Of a stretch of 61,243 nucleotides of DNA, positions 57,750-61,243 are shown one piece after another. The position numbers and the translations under genes are program-made. The notes beneath the pieces are model-generated. The model saw only the letters and a list, made by a program, of their open reading frames with translations, was not told the DNA's origin and did no database searches. Source of the stretch: Deltaproteobacteria bacterium (GTDB lineage Bacteria > Desulfobacterota > Desulfobulbia > Desulfobulbales > Desulfurivibrionaceae). The stretch lies in NCBI GenBank assembly GCA_021802645.1, contig JAJZRO010000014.1, positions 1 to 61,243 of the forward strand. Reading direction: 5' to 3'. Position 1 is the stretch's first letter. Every line of letters begins with the position of its first letter.

Positions 57750-59046
57750 TCTCGGCCTGCCAGGCCGCCAGGGCGGCAAGAGCTTTGTGCGCACGGTATT
57801 CTCCTCGCTCCTTTTTGCGGACTCTCTCCGTCACCGGCGGAAAGAGGCCGAAGTTCACGTTGGAGGGCTGGAAGTGCTTTGCCTCGGTGTGGGTCAGGTG
57901 GGTGATCAGCGCCCCCATGGCCGTCTCCGGCGGCGGCACCATTAAATTCTGCCCCGCGGCGAGCCGCGCCGCGTTGAGTCCGGCCAGCAGCCCCATGGCG
58001 GTCGATTCCACGTAGCCCTCCACCCCGCTCAACTGGCCGGCCAGCAGCAGATCGGGCCGGTTGATTACCTGGAGGGTGGGCCGCAATACCTTGGGGGCGC
58101 AGACAAAGGTGTTGCGGTGGATGCTGCCGAGCCGGGCGAACTCCGCTCTCGCCATGCCCGGAATCAGGCGGAAGATGCGCTGCTGCTCCGGGTAGGTCAG
58201 CTTGGTCTGGAAGCCCACCATATTGTAGAGAATACCCTCGCGGTTCTCCTTGCGCAACTGCACCACCGCGTAGGGCTCCCGGCCGGTGCGCGGATCGGGC
58301 AGCCCCACCGGCTTCATGGGGCCGAAGCGCAGGGTGTCCACCCCGCGGTCGAGCATCACCTCGATGGGCAGACAGCCCTCGAAGTACCTTTGTTCCTCGA
58401 ATTCCTTGAGCGGTACCTTGTCCGCCGCCTTGAGGGCGGCAGTGAAGGCGAGATACTCCGCCTCGCTCATGGGGCAGTTGAGGTAGTCGCCCGGCCCCTC
58501 GTCGTAGCGCGAGGCCTGGTAGACGATGGCGCGGTCCAGGGAATCGGCATGAACGATGGGGGCGATGGCGTCGTAGAAGGCCAGGTGCGCCTCGCCGGTG
58601 AGGCGGGCCAGGGCGGCGGCCAGGGAGTCGGTGGTGAGCGGGCCGGTGGCGAGGATGATCGGCCCCTTGTCCGGTGGCGGCAGTTCCGTAACCTCCTCGT
58701 GGACCACGGTGATGCGCGGATGGGTGCCGATCTTCTCGGTGATCCAAGCGGCGAAGAGTTCGCGGTCCACCGCTAAGGCGCGACCGGCTGGCACGCTGGT
58801 GGCAGTGGCCGCCTCCATGAGGAGTGAATCCATCCGCCGCATCTCTTCCTTGAGCAGCCCCACGGCGGAATGGGGGTCGTCGGAGCGCAGAGAGTTGCTG
58901 CAGACCAGTTCGGCCAGATGGGGCGAGTGATGGGCCGGGCTGTAGCGGCCCGGTTTCATCTCGTGGAGGGTAACGTGGACCCCGCGGCTGGCGGCCTGCC
59001 AGGCCGCCTCGCTGCCGGCCAGGCCGCCGCCGATGATGGTTATCAT
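57730..59046 (-). CDS. trmFO: Folate-dependent tRNA U54 methyltransferase TrmFO
   Basis: A 438-residue flavoprotein that makes ribothymidine at position 54 using methylenetetrahydrofolate. The FAD-binding [18 protein letters not shown] starts the protein. Typical blocks follow: [59 protein letters not shown] and [11 protein letters not shown] 59046 is preceded by GAGGATGG, which lies in the terminal repeat of element C. It replaces the SAM-dependent TrmA in this organism, at least in this region. A downstream ChaN-like gene overlaps its end. Confidence 0.95.
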   Translation of the reverse strand: MITIIGGGLAGSEAAWQAASRGVHVTLHEMKPGRYSPAHHSPHLAELVCSNSLRSDDPHSAVGLLKEEMRRMDSLLMEAATATSVPAGRALAVDRELFAAWITEKIGTHPRITVVHEEVTELPPPDKGPIILATGPLTTDSLAAALARLTGEAHLAFYDAIAPIVHADSLDRAIVYQASRYDEGPGDYLNCPMSEAEYLAFTAALKAADKVPLKEFEEQRYFEGCLPIEVMLDRGVDTLRFGPMKPVGLPDPRTGREPYAVVQLRKENREGILYNMVGFQTKLTYPEQQRIFRLIPGMARAEFARLGSIHRNTFVCAPKVLRPTLQVINRPDLLLAGQLSGVEGYVESTAMGLLAGLNAARLAAGQNLMVPPPETAMGALITHLTHTEAKHFQPSNVNFGLFPPVTERVRKKERGEYRAHKALAALAAWQAESGLTLP

Positions 59047-59050
59047 CGTC

Positions 59051-59167
59051 CCATCCTCAATCAAGTGTTAACTTTGTCGGCTGCACTGCGCGGCTCCTCG
59101 CCGTACTCAACTGTACTGTCTCGTCGCTGCTCGCTTGCCTTCGCGTTCCCATCTTGATTGAGAATGG
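59051..59167. repeat. Palindrome-ended intergenic repeat, copy C (117 bp)
   Basis: Ends CCATCCTCAATCAAG (59051-59065) and CTTGATTGAGAATGG (59153-59167) are inverted repeats with 14 of 15 bases matching, and share CTCAATCAAG with copy B. The interior matches copy B in reverse orientation (CGGCTCCTCGCCGTACTC, TGTACTGTCTCGTCGCTGCT). It lies between adk and trmFO and supplies the trmFO ribosome site. Confidence 0.85.
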
Positions 59168-59240
59168 AACCAGGGGCACTGCCAAATTCAAAACACCGCC
59201 GCGGAGCATTTGTCCCGCAACGGCGCCGAAAGATTGGGGT

Positions 59241-59888
59241 TCAGATTTTGAGATGCGCCTTGATACCGTTCACCACCGCGTCGCTGGAGGTGCCGGTGAT
59301 GGAGTGCAGCATCCCTTCCTTCTCGTAGAAGCCGATGAGGGGCGCGGTCTTCTGGTTGTAGGTCTCCAGCCGGTGGCTGATCGCCTCCACCGTTTCGTCG
59401 GCGCGCTGGACCACCGGGCTGCCGCACTTGTCGCAGATGCCTTCCTTCTTCGGCGGGTTGCTCTTCACGTTGTAGATCGCCTGGCATTTGGCATTCTCGC
59501 AGGTGCGGCGGGTGGTGAGGCGGTCGAGGATCACCTCGCGCGGCACGTCGATGCTCACCACCATGTCGAGCTTGATGTTGAGCTTGTTAAGCAGCACCTT
59601 GAGGGCCTCGGCCTGCGGAATGGTGCGCGGGAAGCCGTCGAGCAGGAAGCCCTTGGCGCAATCCGGCTCCTGCAGACGCTTCTCCATGATGCCCATGATG
59701 AGGGAATCCGGCACCAGGTCGCCCCGGTCCATGTAGCCCTTGGCCTCCTTGCCGAGGTCGGTGCCGGCCTGGACCGCGCCGCGCAGGATGTCGCCGGTGG
59801 AGATCTGGACCGAGCCGTCGAGGGCGGTGAGCATCTTGGCCACGGTGCCTTTGCCGGCGCCGGGCGCGCCCAACAGGATGAGTTTCAT
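59241..59888 (-). CDS. adk: Adenylate kinase
   Basis: A 215-residue enzyme interconverting ATP + AMP and 2 ADP. The P-loop GAPGAGKGT is at the N-terminus, followed by STGDILRGAV and DGFPRTIPQAEAL. The LID domain contains four zinc-type cysteines (CENAKC, then CDKC), as in structural-zinc adenylate kinases of many Gram-positives and some other phyla. The start is fixed by MKLILLG; GGAGG lies about seven bases upstream on the minus strand. Confidence 0.96.
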   Translation of the reverse strand: MKLILLGAPGAGKGTVAKMLTALDGSVQISTGDILRGAVQAGTDLGKEAKGYMDRGDLVPDSLIMGIMEKRLQEPDCAKGFLLDGFPRTIPQAEALKVLLNKLNIKLDMVVSIDVPREVILDRLTTRRTCENAKCQAIYNVKSNPPKKEGICDKCGSPVVQRADETVEAISHRLETYNQKTAPLIGFYEKEGMLHSITGTSSDAVVNGIKAHLKI

Positions 59889-60033
59889 ATGGTTCCTCCA
59901 GGTGGTTGATTTGATGTGTGTTTGGTGCGCTTCGAGCGAGCCACTATACCCGATTTGGTTGCCGGAACCTAGGGAAAACTGGTGACCGTTGCCCGCCGCG
60001 AAAGGAGGGCAAGGGCGGGGGAATGACCCTCCC

Positions 60034-60061
60034 TTGACAAGCAGGGTAACGGCCTTATTGT
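60034..60061 (+). promoter_or_regulatory. Possible promoter of the Hsp20 pair
   Basis: A perfect TTGACA (60034-60039) and TATTGT (60056-60061), 16 bases apart, about 60 bases before the first Hsp20 start. No clear sigma-32, CIRCE or ROSE-like element was recognised. Confidence 0.45.
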
Positions 60062-60122
60062 TTTGGCATCCGGAGTATTGTGGAATTAAATCAAATAATT
60101 ACACAGAGTATGGAGGTGGCGT

Positions 60123-60581
60123 ATGGCAATCATCCGATTCAGTGACCGGCCGCTCTTCCGGAATCCGTGGGCGGATTTCGAAAGGATGCGCCGCGAGTTC
60201 GACACCCTTTTCCATGGCTTGGCCCCGGAATATCCCGGTCGGCCAGGGGGGACCGTGTTTCCGGCCCTGAATATCTCCGAGGATGCCGATCATCTCTATG
60301 TTCGGGCCGAGATTCCCGGCGTCAAGGCGGCAGATCTCGATCTTTCGGTGGAGGGCGACACCCTCACCATCAGCGGCGAGCGCACCACCTGCCCGGCCGG
60401 CCAGCAGCTCTCCTACCATCGCCGGGAGATCGAATGCGGTCGTTTCAACCGGGCGGTCACCCTGCCCACCAAGGTGAATCCCGACCAGGTTGCGGCCGGC
60501 TTCGTCAACGGCGTGCTTACCATTACCCTGCCCAAGGCAGCGGCGGTGAAGCCCCGCAAGATCGAGATCAAGACCCAGTAA
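60123..60581 (+). CDS. Hsp20/alpha-crystallin small heat-shock protein (first copy)
   Basis: A 152-residue holdase chaperone. The N-terminal RNPWADFERMRREFDTLF precedes the alpha-crystallin domain: FPALNISEDADHLYVRAEIPG, VEGDTLTISGERT and GRFNRAVTLPTKVNPD. The C-terminal partner motif GVLTITLPKAA and the tail IEIKTQ are intact. GGAGG lies seven bases upstream. It is the first of two adjacent Hsp20 genes. Confidence 0.94.
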   Translation: MAIIRFSDRPLFRNPWADFERMRREFDTLFHGLAPEYPGRPGGTVFPALNISEDADHLYVRAEIPGVKAADLDLSVEGDTLTISGERTTCPAGQQLSYHRREIECGRFNRAVTLPTKVNPDQVAAGFVNGVLTITLPKAAAVKPRKIEIKTQ

Positions 60582-60601
60582 GATTGCAGGAGGGTATGAC
60601 C

Positions 60602-61003
60602 ATGACCGAAAAGGAGATGCAGGTGCGCGAAAAGCAGGAAGTCCAGCAGGCCGGCGAACCGACCAAGGCGGAGCGCTATTTTATGCCGGCAGTGGATATC
60701 TATGAAACCGACGAGGCCGTGACCGTGGTGGCCGAAATGCCGGGGGTGGCCAAGGAAGGGGTGGAGGTCCGCCTGGAGGACGATACCCTCACCATCAAGG
60801 GTACCAAGACCGGGAACGGCGGTGAAGGCGAGCGCGTGCTGCTCCGTGAGTTCGAGAGCGGCCACTATCTGCGGCGCTTCACCATTACCGAGATCATTGA
60901 TCAGACCAAGATCGAGGCCGCCATGGCCGATGGCGTCCTGACCCTGAAACTGCCCAAGGTGGAGCCGGCCAAGCCGCGCAAGATCGTGGTCCAGGGCGGG
61001 TAA
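60602..61003 (+). CDS. Hsp20/alpha-crystallin small heat-shock protein (second copy)
   Basis: A 133-residue paralogue 20 bases after the first copy. The N-terminal region is short and highly charged (MTEKEMQVREKQEVQQAGEP). The alpha-crystallin domain runs from FMPAVDIYETDEAVTVVAEMPG to DGVLTLKLPKVEPAKPRKI. ATG 60602 has GGAGGG seven bases upstream, whereas ATG 60596 has it one base away. The two copies differ mainly in their N-terminal arms and may form mixed oligomers. Confidence 0.93.
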   Translation: MTEKEMQVREKQEVQQAGEPTKAERYFMPAVDIYETDEAVTVVAEMPGVAKEGVEVRLEDDTLTIKGTKTGNGGEGERVLLREFESGHYLRRFTITEIIDQTKIEAAMADGVLTLKLPKVEPAKPRKIVVQGG

Positions 61004-61039
61004 TGTCCTGGTTGTGTTTGGGAGTGCGGTGCAAGGCAT

Positions 61040-61077
61040 AAGGCAAAAGGCCATCCAAATGGATGGCCTTTTGCCTT
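61040..61077 (+). terminator. Perfect 17-bp hairpin after the Hsp20 pair
   Basis: AAGGCAAAAGGCCATCC pairs exactly with GGATGGCCTTTTGCCTT around a four-base loop. No T-tract follows, but the internal T-run in the right arm may help release. It ends the plus-strand unit. Confidence 0.7.
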
Positions 61078-61174
61078 GGGAAGAGAAGGAAGAAGACACA
61101 CAAGGAGAGAGGGATTCTTGTACCGTCTTTAAGAAGAAAGACCATGGGTTTTAGAAAAGGTTCCCGGCGGTGGT

Positions 61175-61210
61175 AAAAAAAATCGGCGGGGCTTGAGAGC
61201 GCCCGCCGAT
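61175..61210 (-). terminator. Minus-strand rho-independent terminator
   Basis: ATCGGCGGG (61182-61190) pairs with CCCGCCGAT (61202-61210), and eight A residues at 61175-61182 become a U-tract on the minus strand. It implies a gene on that strand entering from beyond the window; a TAG at 61240-61238 could be its stop. Confidence 0.7.
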
Positions 61211-61243
61211 GGAGAAGAACCGCTGGATGGGTTGTTGCTAGAA

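Overview
The window is G+C-rich, densely coded bacterial chromosome from a Gram-negative organism. The Gram-negative signs are Kdo-type lipid A core sugar genes, a FadL outer-membrane protein and MltD-like murein hydrolase. The mixture of folate-dependent trmFO, cmoA/cmoB, biosynthetic speA, a long YeiH-type sulfate exporter and CarS-like and YcaO proteins suggests a deltaproteobacterial lineage (Desulfobacterota, possibly Desulfobulbales). That placement is inference from gene content. I see no rRNA, tRNA, phage, transposase, CRISPR array or known defence system, so this is mostly core genome with some unusual fusions.

Layout. 1-9.8 kb: the end of an iron alcohol dehydrogenase plus a DegT aminotransferase that look like KdnB/KdnA (8-amino-Kdo synthesis), an M16 protease, a ClC channel, rsmJ, kdsB and malate dehydrogenase. 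9.9-16.2 kb: a long CofD/YvcK-like protein, queE and queD, DUF1015, a TrmN6-like methylase and a small cytochrome c. 16.2-21.4 kb (mostly minus strand): YcaO-TPR, diacylglycerol kinase, a methyltransferase, an RRM protein, DUF1003 and TerC. 21.4-27.0 kb (minus): the potassium transporter kup, then an operon-like block of radical SAM enzyme, CarS/phosphoesterase fusion and K+ channel, joined by two ATGA stop/start overlaps. 27.1-32.4 kb: speA with a suggestive translational leader, a hypothetical gene, DUF1992, cmoB, cmoA and yhbY. 32.5-39.4 kb: fadL, a fatty acyl-CoA ligase, a hybrid histidine kinase, a Nudix hydrolase and a REC-GGDEF diguanylate cyclase. 39.5-45.3 kb: a TSUP permease, an MltD/LysM protein, and the enlarged YeiH-type exporter followed by a 52-residue membrane protein. 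45.4-53.6 kb: pepN, a PAS histidine kinase, a MoaE-like protein, efp with epmA, a uracil-DNA glycosylase and a zinc ribbon. 53.7-61.2 kb: an LtaS-like membrane sulfatase, a ChaN-PDZ protein, trmFO, adk and two tandem Hsp20 genes.

Themes. RNA modification and translation are heavily represented (rsmJ, trmN6, queD/E, cmoA/B, trmFO, efp/epmA, yhbY). Envelope and ion transport form the second theme (Kdo8N, ClC, Kup, K+ channel, TerC, TSUP, YeiH). Two kinds of non-coding repeat occur between genes: a palindrome-ended family with three copies (8.7, 29.1 and 59.1 kb), and a 377-bp element whose two ends are matching 13-bp hairpins (52.0 kb).

The best candidates for something undescribed are the coupled radical SAM / CarS-phosphoesterase / K+ channel block, the enlarged YeiH exporter with its small membrane partner, and the speA leader in which a hairpin covers part of the ribosome-binding site. 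Starts were chosen by reading ribosome-binding sites. Where the choice is uncertain the entry says so.
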